Part shown: positions 46,115-54,738 of the stretch, one piece after another | Layout: each line of letters opens with the position of its first letter | Position numbering within the stretch: position 1 is the stretch's first letter | From: Pleurocapsa sp. MO_226.B13 | GTDB lineage: Bacteria; Cyanobacteriota; Cyanobacteriia; Cyanobacteriales; Xenococcaceae | Assembly: GCA_030064795.1 (NCBI GenBank) | Contig: JASJEI010000002.1 | Location: 1 to 64,000 of the forward strand | DNA length: 64,000 nucleotides | Direction of reading: 5' to 3' | Translations under genes and position numbers: made by a program | The notes under the pieces: model-generated | Databases searched by the model: none | What the model saw: only the letters and a program-made list of their open reading frames with translations | What the model was told of the DNA's origin: nothing

Positions 46115-46993
46115 ATGAATAAATTACTAGTTACGGGTGCAAGTGGTTTTTTAGGTTGGAATTTGTGTCAATCTGCTTTAAATACCTGGGAAGTATACGG
46201 GACTTATTTTAGTCACGAAATTAAACTACCTGGAGTAAACTTATTTAAAACCGATCTCCGAGATGATCGGGCGATCGCCGAGATCTTCCAAGCTATCCAA
46301 CCCGATGCGGTAATACATACCGCTGCTGCCTCCAAGCCTAATTTCTGTCAAACTCATCCTGAAGAGTCTTATTCGATTAACGTTACTGCCTCGATTAATA
46401 TCGCTCGTTTGTGTGGCGAATATAATATCCCGTGTGCCTTTACTTCTACGGACTTAGTTTTTGACGGGAAAAACCCTTTTTACACTGAAAGCGACCCCGT
46501 TTCTCCTATCTGTTACTACGGCGAACAAAAAGTAACAGCCGAAGAAAAGATGAGCGAAATCTATCGGGCGATCGCAATTTGCAGAATGCCTTTGATGTTT
46601 GGTTTGGCTTCTCCTGTCTCCTCTAGCTTTCTTCAGGGAACGATCGACGCTCTTCAAACTGGTAAAGAAATCAATTTATTTGTGGATGAATTTCGTACTC
46701 CTGCTAGTGCTACTGCTGCCTCTCAAGGATTATTATTGGCAATAGAACAAAAGGTTCGAGGAATTTTACACTTGGGAGGAAAAGAAAGAATCTCTCGTTA
46801 CGATTTTGGCTTACTCCTGGCAGATAAATTACAGTTGCCACCAGAACTAATTAAGTCAGTCAAGCAAGCAGATGTAGTCATGGTAGCACCGCGATCGCCC
46901 GATACTTCTCTAGATAGCAGCAAGGCTTTTGCCCTTGGTTATCAACCCTTGTCTTTAAACGAAGAATTAACCAACTTGTTGCTAAATTATTGA
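46115..46993 (+). CDS. NAD(P)-dependent sugar epimerase/reductase, RmlD-like
   Basis: A 292-residue extended SDR protein: MNKLLVTGASGFLGWNLCQS (nucleotide motif), DAVIHTAAASKPNFCQTHPEES, SINVTASINIARLC, CAFTSTDLVFDGKNPFYTESD, and YYGEQKVTAEEKM with the catalytic Tyr-x-x-x-Lys. The pattern STDxVFDG is typical of dTDP-4-dehydrorhamnose reductase-like enzymes. No other rhamnose genes are adjacent, so the substrate is uncertain. It may work on a nucleotide sugar or a related compound. Confidence 0.82.
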   Translation: MNKLLVTGASGFLGWNLCQSALNTWEVYGTYFSHEIKLPGVNLFKTDLRDDRAIAEIFQAIQPDAVIHTAAASKPNFCQTHPEESYSINVTASINIARLCGEYNIPCAFTSTDLVFDGKNPFYTESDPVSPICYYGEQKVTAEEKMSEIYRAIAICRMPLMFGLASPVSSSFLQGTIDALQTGKEINLFVDEFRTPASATAASQGLLLAIEQKVRGILHLGGKERISRYDFGLLLADKLQLPPELIKSVKQADVVMVAPRSPDTSLDSSKAFALGYQPLSLNEELTNLLLNY

Positions 46994-47201
46994 CACAAGA
47001 ATTAAGTTTGACAAGTTGCAAGACATATTTAGTATGGGGAAAGAAAATAAAGATAGACTAAAAAATCAACAAAACAAAAAAGCAGGGAATTAGGGAAGTA
47101 GGGGATTCCCCTCCCCAAATCCCCAAGCCCCCAAGCCCTACACAGGACGGAAATTCATGCGCCAACCCACATAAATTTCCGTTTTGTCTAAAGTCCAAAA
47201 G

Positions 47202-47585
47202 TTAAAGATTGGAGTGAGGACATTGTCCGGCATCTATTGATTCTACAGTTTTGGCAATTGAGTCTTGTTTTGATGAGTGCGACACTCGCTCTATATCTAC
47301 TGCTTCTTCAAAATGATGGCTCTCAATAGCTGTCTCTAGATCGAGTAAATTAGCTTCTTGAATTATTTGCTCTAATTCTGGAGTCGGCGAGCCACCATCA
47401 ATAGCTTCAACCAATGTTGATTCTGAGGTTTTACCTGGCACTGGTACTGTTAGGACTGTTTCTCCTGAAAATCTCAGTAAAGATTCAGGAGGCATACCGC
47501 CATTGATTGCATTTCCCATTTCAGCTCCAGCAAGGTTGGTGGTCTGAGTGTTTTGGCTGTGTTGGTCTCCGATTATGGTGTTCAT
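47202..47585 (-). CDS. Small protein with three I(N/D)xG..P motifs, beside a subtilase
   Basis: A 127-residue protein of unknown function. Three similar motifs are evident: NAINGGMP (25-32), EAIDGGSP (60-67) and ESIDAGQCP (115-123), each with acidic, Thr-rich linkers before it; the last ends the protein (QCPHSNL). The single Cys is in the last motif. It has no signal peptide or transmembrane segment. The arrangement (repeated cores, next to a subtilisin-like protease gene on the same strand) recalls a protease substrate or peptide precursor. No modification enzyme is seen, so this stays inference. Confidence 0.5.
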   Translation of the reverse strand: MNTIIGDQHSQNTQTTNLAGAEMGNAINGGMPPESLLRFSGETVLTVPVPGKTSESTLVEAIDGGSPTPELEQIIQEANLLDLETAIESHHFEEAVDIERVSHSSKQDSIAKTVESIDAGQCPHSNL

Positions 47586-47733
47586 ATCTCTTTCTAATTA
47601 ATTCATAATTGACCTCTAGTGGTTTGCAACTAGATAAAATACACCCTCTAAAAATAGGATTAAAGGTGGCGAATCTGAGGGACAAGATATTCTCCTCGAG
47701 CTTTCCTACAATACCTGCCCCATCAGTTTACTG

Positions 47734-49470
47734 CTACCAGCCTAGCACCGCATAACGAGCCTCGATGTTGACCTCAGCTGTGCTAACATTGGTGATGCTA
47801 ATCCAGTAGGTGATATGTTCGTCTGAAGCTCTTTCTACTTGTACCTCCCACTTGATTTGAGGATTTCCTGGATTGGGAGTCATGGGTACTACAGTCCAAA
47901 CAACGTGCCAGTGGGCTGGCCAGCGATATGTAAACCAGCGACGAGTTTGACCTGCCGGAATTGTTCCGTAGAACTGAACTCCTTCCCATTCTCGCGTATA
48001 AAGAGCAGCCGAAATTAGTTGGCGCAGATTGGGACGATTGCCAATCCGTTGAGTACGTGGTCGTCCTGGCGTATCTTGTTGCGGTGAACCCGTACTACGT
48101 AGTAGCTGCCTTGCGCGTGCGGGACTTAAAGGAATACGTCGGCGAGCTCTCAAGACTCCTTGAACACAGGCTAAAGCACCAACAACAATCGGCGAGGCAC
48201 TAGAGGTACCACTAAATCGATCCGTATACCACAAATTTTCACTACCGCCACCTTGTAAATCACCGTATCCGCAAGTAGTGACTTCCCGTCCCCATCCCTG
48301 AACATCAAGTCTTGCTCCATAGTTTGAAAAAGACAGGCGGGAGCGATCTGATCCATGGTCGCGACCATGAGTACCTGGAGGCGGCGCACCAGCTCCTACC
48401 ATAACCGCACCAGAACTAGGGTTGACTGGATTAAATGGGTTTTTCCAAGAGTTGGGAAAGCCGTTTGGTCGATTATTGTAGAAGGGATTGTCTAAATTTT
48501 CACCGCCATTGCCTGCTGCCTCAACGACAATCACTCCCTTGACCGTTGCATAGCGAATTGCAGCGAAATCATCAGGCCAAAACTCCAGGGGTAGATAGCG
48601 GTTACGAGGACCAGTCCGTTGGAGTTCAATCAGGACAATATCGCCTGGCTTCGATAAGTTAGCCGCTTGATGAATCGCACCAGCCGAACCTAGACCTCCA
48701 AAAATTGAAACCCCGCGTACGTTAGCGTCTGGGGCAATACCCGTACAACCAAAAGAATTGACATCGGCACCAAACTCGCCAATTACTGCTGTTCCATGGT
48801 TTCTCCAGCCCAGATCGGTCGATGGCGTACCGCCAACAATTCCTCCCTGATTTTGGCTCAAATCTTCATGGGTAAATCGCCAAGCACCCTCAATGTCAAT
48901 AATTCCAACCCCTCGACCTCTGCCGCCAGACAGAGTCCAAGCATAGTGGGCATCAATTCCCTCAGGAGCAGAATTCAGATAACCTTGGCGACTAGTATAG
49001 TTGGGAGTTACTGGCGGTGCCTCACTACTAGCAGGCATCATATCGTTGAGTGCTTCTACAGATTCCTCTTTCTCAACTGCTTCTTCTAGCATTACTGCTA
49101 GTTGAGCAGCAGATTTGACATAAGCAGCTTCCACAAATTCTAGTCCAGATAAACGTGTTGCCAGTTCGTCTAACTGTTCATCCCCTGCCCTTACCCGATA
49201 ATGATTTGATAGGTCTGGCACTCTTTCTCCAGTAGTAGAAGCTAAAGATGCAGCTTCCTGCTTTAACCGCTCCTCGCTCACTCCGAACAGCGGCTCTAAA
49301 GTAGCATTTTCTAAGTTAAGTAGATTGACAAGGGGGGTAACATTTTCTCCAGTAACGGAGGTCACCTGTTCCTTGGTTGCTCTTAATCCTGCCTCAGGTT
49401 TTGTAATAACGATGAGTTCGCGCTCCATCAGACTTTCTGGTGCTGTCAAGGAGTTATTTATATCAGTCAT
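47734..49470 (-). CDS. Subtilisin-family (S8) serine protease
   Basis: A 578-residue S8 peptidase. Residues 1 to about 160 form a propeptide-like, Glu-rich region (FGVSEERLKQEAASLAS, FVEAAYVKSAAQLAVML). The catalytic domain has Asp192 (GVGIIDIEGAWRFTHEDL), His225 (WRNHGTAVIGEF), the oxyanion Asn321 (VVEAAGNGGENL) and Ser423 (FSGTSSASPIVVG). A C-terminal beta-domain (about 500-578, e.g. YRWPAHWHVVWTVVP) follows. There is no evident Sec signal, so secretion route or intracellular action is open. It precedes the small repeat-motif gene by 148 bases. Confidence 0.9.
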   Translation of the reverse strand: MTDINNSLTAPESLMERELIVITKPEAGLRATKEQVTSVTGENVTPLVNLLNLENATLEPLFGVSEERLKQEAASLASTTGERVPDLSNHYRVRAGDEQLDELATRLSGLEFVEAAYVKSAAQLAVMLEEAVEKEESVEALNDMMPASSEAPPVTPNYTSRQGYLNSAPEGIDAHYAWTLSGGRGRGVGIIDIEGAWRFTHEDLSQNQGGIVGGTPSTDLGWRNHGTAVIGEFGADVNSFGCTGIAPDANVRGVSIFGGLGSAGAIHQAANLSKPGDIVLIELQRTGPRNRYLPLEFWPDDFAAIRYATVKGVIVVEAAGNGGENLDNPFYNNRPNGFPNSWKNPFNPVNPSSGAVMVGAGAPPPGTHGRDHGSDRSRLSFSNYGARLDVQGWGREVTTCGYGDLQGGGSENLWYTDRFSGTSSASPIVVGALACVQGVLRARRRIPLSPARARQLLRSTGSPQQDTPGRPRTQRIGNRPNLRQLISAALYTREWEGVQFYGTIPAGQTRRWFTYRWPAHWHVVWTVVPMTPNPGNPQIKWEVQVERASDEHITYWISITNVSTAEVNIEARYAVLGW

Positions 49471-49705
49471 AATTAAACCTCTCTTCGCGTTTTTTCAAAA
49501 CGAAATAGGCAATGCTGAACTTCAACTGCTTAATTCATGCAGTCAGCGACTATTCCGCTCTTTTTATCTCGATTTAACTGCTTCTATTAAGCTATGCAAA
49601 GATTGTGAGAAACTTGTGTGCCGACTTAAATGTTACATAAGTTTATTTTGATAAATGCAGCGATCAAAATATCTATCTCAAATCAATCAAGTGTTAAATG
49701 AGTAA

Positions 49706-49855
49706 GTTTCAGGTTGGAATCAACAAGATGCCAATTTACTAGAAAGTATCTGGAATTTCGATCGCGATCAAACGACTTATATTCCTGTAGAATCTGAGGA
49801 TATTATTCAGGGTGAAGATAACATTGTTCAATACTATCAAAATGCAACCCTATAA
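49706..49855 (+). pseudogene. Fragment of a SnoaL/DUF4440-like gene
   Basis: A 49-codon open stretch with no start codon: SGWNQQDANLLESIWNFDRD, then TYIPVESEDIIQGEDNIVQYYQ. It resembles the N-terminal half of NTF2/SnoaL-fold proteins. It ends with TAA and neither end of a normal gene is present. Confidence 0.55.
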
Positions 49856-49972
49856 TAATTATCTGTTTTGATTATATTCACAGATAACCATGAATCTATA
49901 GTTCTCAGCCAGATTTGTGGTTATTTGCAATCTAAATATTTATTTTCTCATTTGAAGCTTCAGCGTCCTACA

Positions 49973-50401
49973 TCAATCGGATTTGGAGCTTTTCGTCATT
50001 TTCTGATTTTCCTTTAAAAGTAATATAATCGCTCCCAATTCCAAAACTAGTGCAGCGATCGCCGTTGAGGTAAGTTTTAGTAGTCCCCCGTCTGCTGTCT
50101 CAAAAGATCCTGCAATAATACTCAAATAGGCAGAAACAATATCGGTTAGATCGATAGCAACACAGCCAATCAAAAGCAGCTTAATCACAGTTCGATCTGC
50201 TAAGACAACTAGTATCGAAATTACCAGATCTCTAATCGCCCAAGCACGAATAGCGTAAGGCATTTGAGGATTAGAAGACCAAGAAATTCCTACTGCTTCC
50301 ATAAACCAATGAGGTGTTGCATAACCAAAAGCACTTAAACTAAAGCGAATAAGGCACATCAGTCCAATTAGCAAAGCAACATACCGAGTTTGACCTCTCA
50401 T
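49973..50401 (-). CDS. Hypothetical membrane protein (DUF4267-like)
   Basis: A 142-residue protein with four hydrophobic helices (about 7-27, 58-72, 74-98, 108-128). The motif YAIRAWAIRDLVISILVV (about 48-65) resembles the RxxxxRDxxxG core of DUF4267-like proteins. Function unknown. It is transcribed away from an HxlR-type regulator whose start lies 118 bases off, a common arrangement for a regulator and its target. Confidence 0.65.
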   Translation of the reverse strand: MRGQTRYVALLIGLMCLIRFSLSAFGYATPHWFMEAVGISWSSNPQMPYAIRAWAIRDLVISILVVLADRTVIKLLLIGCVAIDLTDIVSAYLSIIAGSFETADGGLLKLTSTAIAALVLELGAIILLLKENQKMTKSSKSD

Positions 50402-50518
50402 TTTGCTCCTCCAATAAATATTTCCAACTAGCTTAGCTAGACATTAAATCTTTTAGTTACTAAAGTAAAGTAGTTACCTTTAAGTAAGCAAATTACTACA
50501 TAGAAAGCCTTGAAGTAT

Positions 50519-50833
50519 ATGGTAAAACCTGAATATGTTCCTTTAGAAAAGCTGCTCAATCAAATTTCAGGAAGATGGACGATGTACATTTTGTGGATTT
50601 TAGACACCAATGGAAGATTACGTTTTGGAGAATTGAAGCGCGAAGTTGAAGGAATTTCCACTAAAGTCTTAACAGAGAGATTACGGATGTTAGAAGAGAT
50701 CGGTATTATTTACCGCAATTACGAACCGACAATTCCACCAAAAGTTAGTTATGAATTGACCGAACGCGGAAAAGAGTTGTCCGAACCACTTTATCAACTC
50801 TGCGATCTAGCCTCACGTTGGTATGGCAATTAA
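50519..50833 (+). CDS. HxlR-family transcriptional regulator
   Basis: A 104-residue winged helix regulator: PLEKLLNQISGRWTMYILWIL, GRLRFGELKREVEGISTKVLTERLRMLEEIGII (recognition helix) and PKVSYELTERGKELSEPLYQLC. These regulators often respond to redox or toxic compounds and control the gene next door, here the divergent membrane protein. I chose the ATG at 50519; a TTG nine bases upstream is possible. There is no conserved Cys near the N-terminus, so the sensing mode is unclear. Confidence 0.88.
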   Translation: MVKPEYVPLEKLLNQISGRWTMYILWILDTNGRLRFGELKREVEGISTKVLTERLRMLEEIGIIYRNYEPTIPPKVSYELTERGKELSEPLYQLCDLASRWYGN

Positions 50834-50837
50834 AAAA

Positions 50838-50871
50838 GGCTGGCAAAATTAACCAAAGTAGTTTGCCAACC
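50838..50871 (-). terminator. Possible terminator behind hxlR
   Basis: Stem GGCTGGCAAA / TTTGCCAACC (with one mismatch) and a loop of 14 bases. A six-base T-run follows on the minus strand, so it would work best leftwards, for example for transcripts coming from msrB. Confidence 0.4.
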
Positions 50872-51286
50872 AATAGCTAATAAATGACGTTCCAAGATCT
50901 ATAGCAATATGCACTCTTTGTTAGGACACTTATTACTTATTACTTATTACTCACGAGTAATTAAATTAGACTGGTTCTAAATTTAGAATAATATCGCCTT
51001 TCTCAAATAGGTGAGATCCAAAATTTTCCGAACTCCCGTACAGACAAGGCATGCCTGTCTTGGTGCGTGACCGAAAGGAATCCTTTAGGGCGTTCCCTTG
51101 CGCCTACATGCGGCTAAAGCCTTTGTGTCGGCGCGGGGGTGGATAGGGGGACTTATTTTAGTTGTCTTAATCTATTCAATAGTTAACTGTTCTTAGTTAA
51201 AAGTCCCCCATCCCCGCGCACCGCTTGTCTCTCCGAACTTATCTCAACCGAGATGTATTTCACGCTTTTCGAGAATTGCTATATCC
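50872..51286. other. Spacer with palindromic repeats
   Basis: About 415 bases. It holds CAAGGCATGCCTGTCTTG near 51048, GGAATCCTTTAGGGCG near 51077 (a piece also seen in the rnpB insert), and an inverted pair around a 65-bp gap: GCGCGGGGGTGGATAGGGGG near 51133 and CCCCCATCCCCGCGC near 51206. No gene. Confidence 0.5.
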
Positions 51287-51697
51287 TTATTGTTTGGGAA
51301 CAAACTTAAGAGATACCCCATTCATACAGTAGCGTTGACCAGTAGGCTGAGGCCCATCGCCAAACACATGACCTAAATGTCCGCCACAACGACTACAGTG
51401 TACTTCGGTTCTGGTCATAAATAAAGAGCGATCGACACTAGTCTCAATGGCATCTTCTAGAGGTTGATAAAAACTGGGCCAACCAGTACCGCTATTAAAC
51501 TTAGTCTCAGAACTAAATAAAGGTTGACCACAACCAGCACAAAGATAAGTCCCCTCCTCGTAATTTTTATCTAAAGGACTGGTTCCCGCTCTTTCTGTAC
51601 CGTGCTTGCGTAATACGCGAAACTCTTCAGGGGTCAGAGTTTCTTTCCATTCTTGTTCTGTTTTTTGAACTTCGTATTGATTTTGGGAAGTTGCCAT
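51287..51697 (-). CDS. msrB: Peptide-methionine (R)-S-oxide reductase MsrB
   Basis: Reduces methionine-R-sulfoxide in oxidised proteins with thioredoxin. 136 residues from the preferred ATG at 51697 ([11 protein letters not shown]); the frame is open 11 codons upstream. Both zinc-binding CxxC pairs are present (CAGCGQPLF and [16 protein letters not shown]), as are [10 protein letters not shown] and the catalytic Cys in [11 protein letters not shown]. It is a single gene. Confidence 0.95.
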   Translation of the reverse strand: MATSQNQYEVQKTEQEWKETLTPEEFRVLRKHGTERAGTSPLDKNYEEGTYLCAGCGQPLFSSETKFNSGTGWPSFYQPLEDAIETSVDRSLFMTRTEVHCSRCGGHLGHVFGDGPQPTGQRYCMNGVSLKFVPKQ

Positions 51698-51786
51698 AAT
51701 GATTGAATTAATAATTGTAAAGAATTGCAAACATTATTATTATGACGCGAGTTGTAGAAAAATGAGCTGGAGGAATTAAGATCCCC

Positions 51787-52881
51787 TTAAGCCAGAGGAA
51801 GGCAGAAGCGGAAAGCACTGCCTATACCTAATTGACTGGATACTTCGATCCGACCTCCTTGTAGTTCGACTAGACGACGAGCGATCGCCAGACCAATTCC
51901 CGTTCCTCCTGAATGACTAGAGCGAGAAGGATCGGCACGCCAAAAGCGTTCAAAAATATATGGCAGGTCTTCTTCGGCAATACCCACTCCCGTATCGATG
52001 ACCGAGATCCAGACTTGGCGGTGGTGTTTATTTGCCTTGACGGTTATCGAACCAGTTTCGGTGTAGCGAATGGCATTACCCAATAAGTTGACTAAAATTT
52101 GTTCGGTGCGATCGCGATCGGCAACCACGGGGGGCAGATCTGGGGGACAATCTAATTTTAGACTCGGCCCTTCTTCCAACAATTGATCGGCAAAGCGATC
52201 GACCAATGAAGCCAGTAAAGGATATAGTTGTAGGGGTTGAGAATCAATTGATAGATAGCCTGCTTCTGCTTTAGAAAGTTCTTGTAAATCGTGAATTAAT
52301 CTTTCTAAACGTCTAGTTTCTCTAACCAAGCGTAAATAAAGTTCGGGCGTACCGTCTATTGTGCCATCGGCTAATTCTTCTAAATAACCCCGCACCACAG
52401 TCAGAGGTGTACGTAATTCGTGAGTAAGATCGCCGATCAATTCTCGTCTTCGCTGTTCTACATCTCCTAGGCTGCTAGCCATCGAATTAAAACTAACACC
52501 GAGTTGATTTAATTCTGGTATGATACTTTCAGGAACTCTTTCGGCGAGGTTTCCTGCTGCAAATTTTTGGGTAATACATTTCATTTGCTTCACAGGTTGA
52601 GTAATGCGCTTGGAGGATAAATAGCTAAGTCCTCCTGCTGCACTTGCACCAACGATTACCGATAGAATAGCACTTCGGTTCCAAGCATTTTGAAAACCCT
52701 CAACCAAATAAGTACGAGCGGAACGCACGGTAAAAATACCTCTACTTTCTAGTTGTTCTAGACGTAAAACAAACATTCTGGGCGAAGAGACTTTGGCGAT
52801 GATCACGAAGCTACCTAAACCCACCATCATAACTAGTAAGTGAGAAATAAATAGACGCGCTCCTAAACTCAGTTTGGGCAT
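51787..52881 (-). CDS. Sensor histidine kinase (HAMP-HisKA-HATPase)
   Basis: A 364-residue membrane sensor. Helix 1 (about 9-29) and helix 2 (about 69-86) enclose a short periplasmic loop, then HAMP (SSKRITQPVKQMKCITQKFAAGNLAERVP). The H-box is DLTHELRTPLTVVRGYLEEL (about 152-171). N, G1 and G2 boxes are intact: LVNLLGNAIRYTETG, VIDTGVGIAEEDLPYIFERFWRAD and GGTGIGLAIARRLVELQGG. It resembles BaeS/RppB-type kinases. No response regulator is adjacent, so its partner is elsewhere. The signal is unknown. Confidence 0.9.
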   Translation of the reverse strand: MPKLSLGARLFISHLLVMMVGLGSFVIIAKVSSPRMFVLRLEQLESRGIFTVRSARTYLVEGFQNAWNRSAILSVIVGASAAGGLSYLSSKRITQPVKQMKCITQKFAAGNLAERVPESIIPELNQLGVSFNSMASSLGDVEQRRRELIGDLTHELRTPLTVVRGYLEELADGTIDGTPELYLRLVRETRRLERLIHDLQELSKAEAGYLSIDSQPLQLYPLLASLVDRFADQLLEEGPSLKLDCPPDLPPVVADRDRTEQILVNLLGNAIRYTETGSITVKANKHHRQVWISVIDTGVGIAEEDLPYIFERFWRADPSRSSHSGGTGIGLAIARRLVELQGGRIEVSSQLGIGSAFRFCLPLA

Positions 52882-53023
52882 GATCGATAACGTTTTTTAT
52901 AGTAATTATACCGATATATAGACCTTGCCCAAAGTAAATATAGAGATTAATACGGGCATTATCTTCGAGCGATTAAATTACAATTAATCTGTGTATTTTT
53001 ATGTTTATAAATCCAATATATAG

Positions 53024-53746
53024 ATGACTTTAGCTCCAACAAAATCTAACAATAGTTTAGGAAACTTAAGTTTAGCAAATTCACACGATCTTAAGCAAAA
53101 ATTTCCGCAAAGAAGACAACATTATAGTTTCAAAGATTTTTTTTCATTTCAAACCAGCACTGGGACGATTTCTGACTGGAATGAGTCTCGTAGTATTTTA
53201 GTTAGCGAAAACTTTATTATCGGTTTAATCAAAGGCTTAGAAGCAGAAGTAGGAGACGCTTCTGGAGTAATTATGTACAACATTGGCAAAGAATGGGGTC
53301 AAGAAGATGCCCGATTTTTTCGTCAATCTTTTTTACAAGAATATGGCTATGAAGATTTTAGTCAAGTAAATTTAATGTATGTTTTAGAAGCTTGGTGGTG
53401 GCCCTTTATCAGTCAGGGATGGGGTAACTGGGATGTAGATATGAGCGACCAAAAAAATGGCTTCATGTTTATCAATATTTTCGATTCCGCAGTTGCTAGA
53501 AGTTTGGGAGATGTCGGTAAGCCAGTTTGCCATATTTATGCAGGTTTATTTGCTGGTTTTTTCTCCGATCTAATTAAAAAAGATCTAGGCTGTATTGAAA
53601 TTCAGTGTTATGCAATGGGAAAGACTTACTGTAAGTTTCTCTTAGGTAAAAAAGACCGTATTGATGCAGCATCTTTTTGGCACAATGAGGGAGCGACAGC
53701 TAGAGATATTGAAAAGAAATTACAAAATGGAGAATATCTTAAGTGA
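53024..53746 (+). CDS. V4R-domain protein, Slr0144-like
   Basis: A 240-residue soluble protein with a V4R (4-vinyl reductase) domain (about 65-210): FIIGLIKGLEAEVGDASGVIMYNIGKEWG, YVLEAWWWPFISQGWG, VCHIYAGLFAGFFSDLIKKDLGCIEIQC and a Cys near GKTYCKFLLG. V4R domains bind small ligands or tetrapyrroles. It begins a five-gene cluster whose content matches Synechocystis slr0144-slr0152, linked to photosystem II assembly and repair. Its stop overlaps the next start by four bases. Confidence 0.8.
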   Translation: MTLAPTKSNNSLGNLSLANSHDLKQKFPQRRQHYSFKDFFSFQTSTGTISDWNESRSILVSENFIIGLIKGLEAEVGDASGVIMYNIGKEWGQEDARFFRQSFLQEYGYEDFSQVNLMYVLEAWWWPFISQGWGNWDVDMSDQKNGFMFINIFDSAVARSLGDVGKPVCHIYAGLFAGFFSDLIKKDLGCIEIQCYAMGKTYCKFLLGKKDRIDAASFWHNEGATARDIEKKLQNGEYLK

Positions 53747-54144
53747 GCATTGATATTGCTTGGGAACGTTTGTCTGTCGAGAAATTTTTAGATAATTGTA
53801 ATTGGGTTGGTTGGTCGCCTCAAATGTTATCAGAGGTTGCGGAAGTATCTGAATCAATCGAGAGATTAAAGTTCTCGCTTATAGATTGGAAAAGCTTAAC
53901 AACTCAAAATTTTTTTGCTTCAAATAACTGGAATGGTCTGGCAATTTTGCCTGGTGAAGTAGATCCAGCGGTTGCAATTGAGGAAAGCCAGATTTTTTCG
54001 CTAACTTTAACCAATCGTGATTTTTGGCAATGTTTTTCTTGGTTAGGCCCAATTAATCTGCCCTCAAATACCACTTCCGAATCGGACGAAGTTACTGATG
54101 CTGCTGCTGAATTTACTCTCAAAGATCTATCTCAATTATTTTAA
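53743..54144 (+). CDS. Conserved hypothetical protein, Slr0145-like position
   Basis: A 133-residue acidic protein with repeated Trp-rich phrases: WERLSVEKFLDNCNWVGWS, WKSLTTQNFFASNNWNGL and DFWQCFSWLGPI, which look like three variants of one short motif (W..L....FF..N.W.G). There are no membrane helices. Second gene of the cluster, overlapping the first by four bases (GTG start inside AGTGA) and 8 bases before the next one, so operonic. Its place fits slr0145; function unknown. Confidence 0.65.
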   Translation: MSIDIAWERLSVEKFLDNCNWVGWSPQMLSEVAEVSESIERLKFSLIDWKSLTTQNFFASNNWNGLAILPGEVDPAVAIEESQIFSLTLTNRDFWQCFSWLGPINLPSNTTSESDEVTDAAAEFTLKDLSQLF

Positions 54145-54152
54145 ATAATCTT

Positions 54153-54701
54153 ATGATTACCGATCTAGAAGCAATTTTATATAAAGCTGATGAAATCTAT
54201 TTGGATGCTCAGGATTTAGCTAGGTTTAAAAGCCAGACTTTTTCCTTAGAAAAACGTCTACAAACCTATGAAATCTTAAGACAACAAGAAACTAGTATTT
54301 TTCAAAAGGATTATTTATCAACCGTGGAATTGCGTTTGAGTGCTTACCAAAAAATTCGCGATGCTGAAGATGAAATTGTCAGTCGGCTACAGACCAAGAT
54401 GCGGGAAACACAACCAGATATATTCCAGGTAAACTCTAAGGATAAGAGCGACAAATGCAAACATGACTGCAAAATAGTTTTACGCAATACGAGCGCAGCA
54501 ATGTTGATTGGCGATTTGGATCGTTTACGAGAACATATTTTATTATGGCAGCGATCGATTATTAAAGCTTTTAAAGAAGAACATATTGCAGCCATGGTTT
54601 ACAATACCATGCCTCAAGTTATGCAGCAATTTTTGACTCCTGATGAATTTGCACTGCTCAAGCCAGTCTTGCAACTCAATCAAGCTGTATTGGCTTATTA
54701 A
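54153..54701 (+). CDS. Phycobilisome-protein-like helical protein, Slr0146-like
   Basis: A 182-residue all-helical protein. The segment CKHDCKIVLRNTSAAMLIGDLDRLREHILL (about 104-133) recalls the phycobiliprotein core around Cys84 (CxRD...YAxxxGD), and the N-terminal part fits the helical hairpin. The lyase-linked Cys context is altered, so bilin binding is uncertain. It belongs to the same operon. The corresponding Synechocystis gene also carries a phycobilisome-type domain, as I remember it. The 3' end overlaps the next long frame, but the probable start of the next gene (54739) lies beyond it. Confidence 0.7.
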   Translation: MITDLEAILYKADEIYLDAQDLARFKSQTFSLEKRLQTYEILRQQETSIFQKDYLSTVELRLSAYQKIRDAEDEIVSRLQTKMRETQPDIFQVNSKDKSDKCKHDCKIVLRNTSAAMLIGDLDRLREHILLWQRSIIKAFKEEHIAAMVYNTMPQVMQQFLTPDEFALLKPVLQLNQAVLAY

Positions 54702-54738
54702 ATATCGATTGACTAAAGATAATTATTATTTTAATTCT

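Noticed and set aside
51029..51230. Inverted GC-rich blocks in the msrB-hxlR spacer as a structured RNA
   Set aside because: They look like pieces of the dispersed palindromes seen elsewhere; no conserved RNA family could be recognised.
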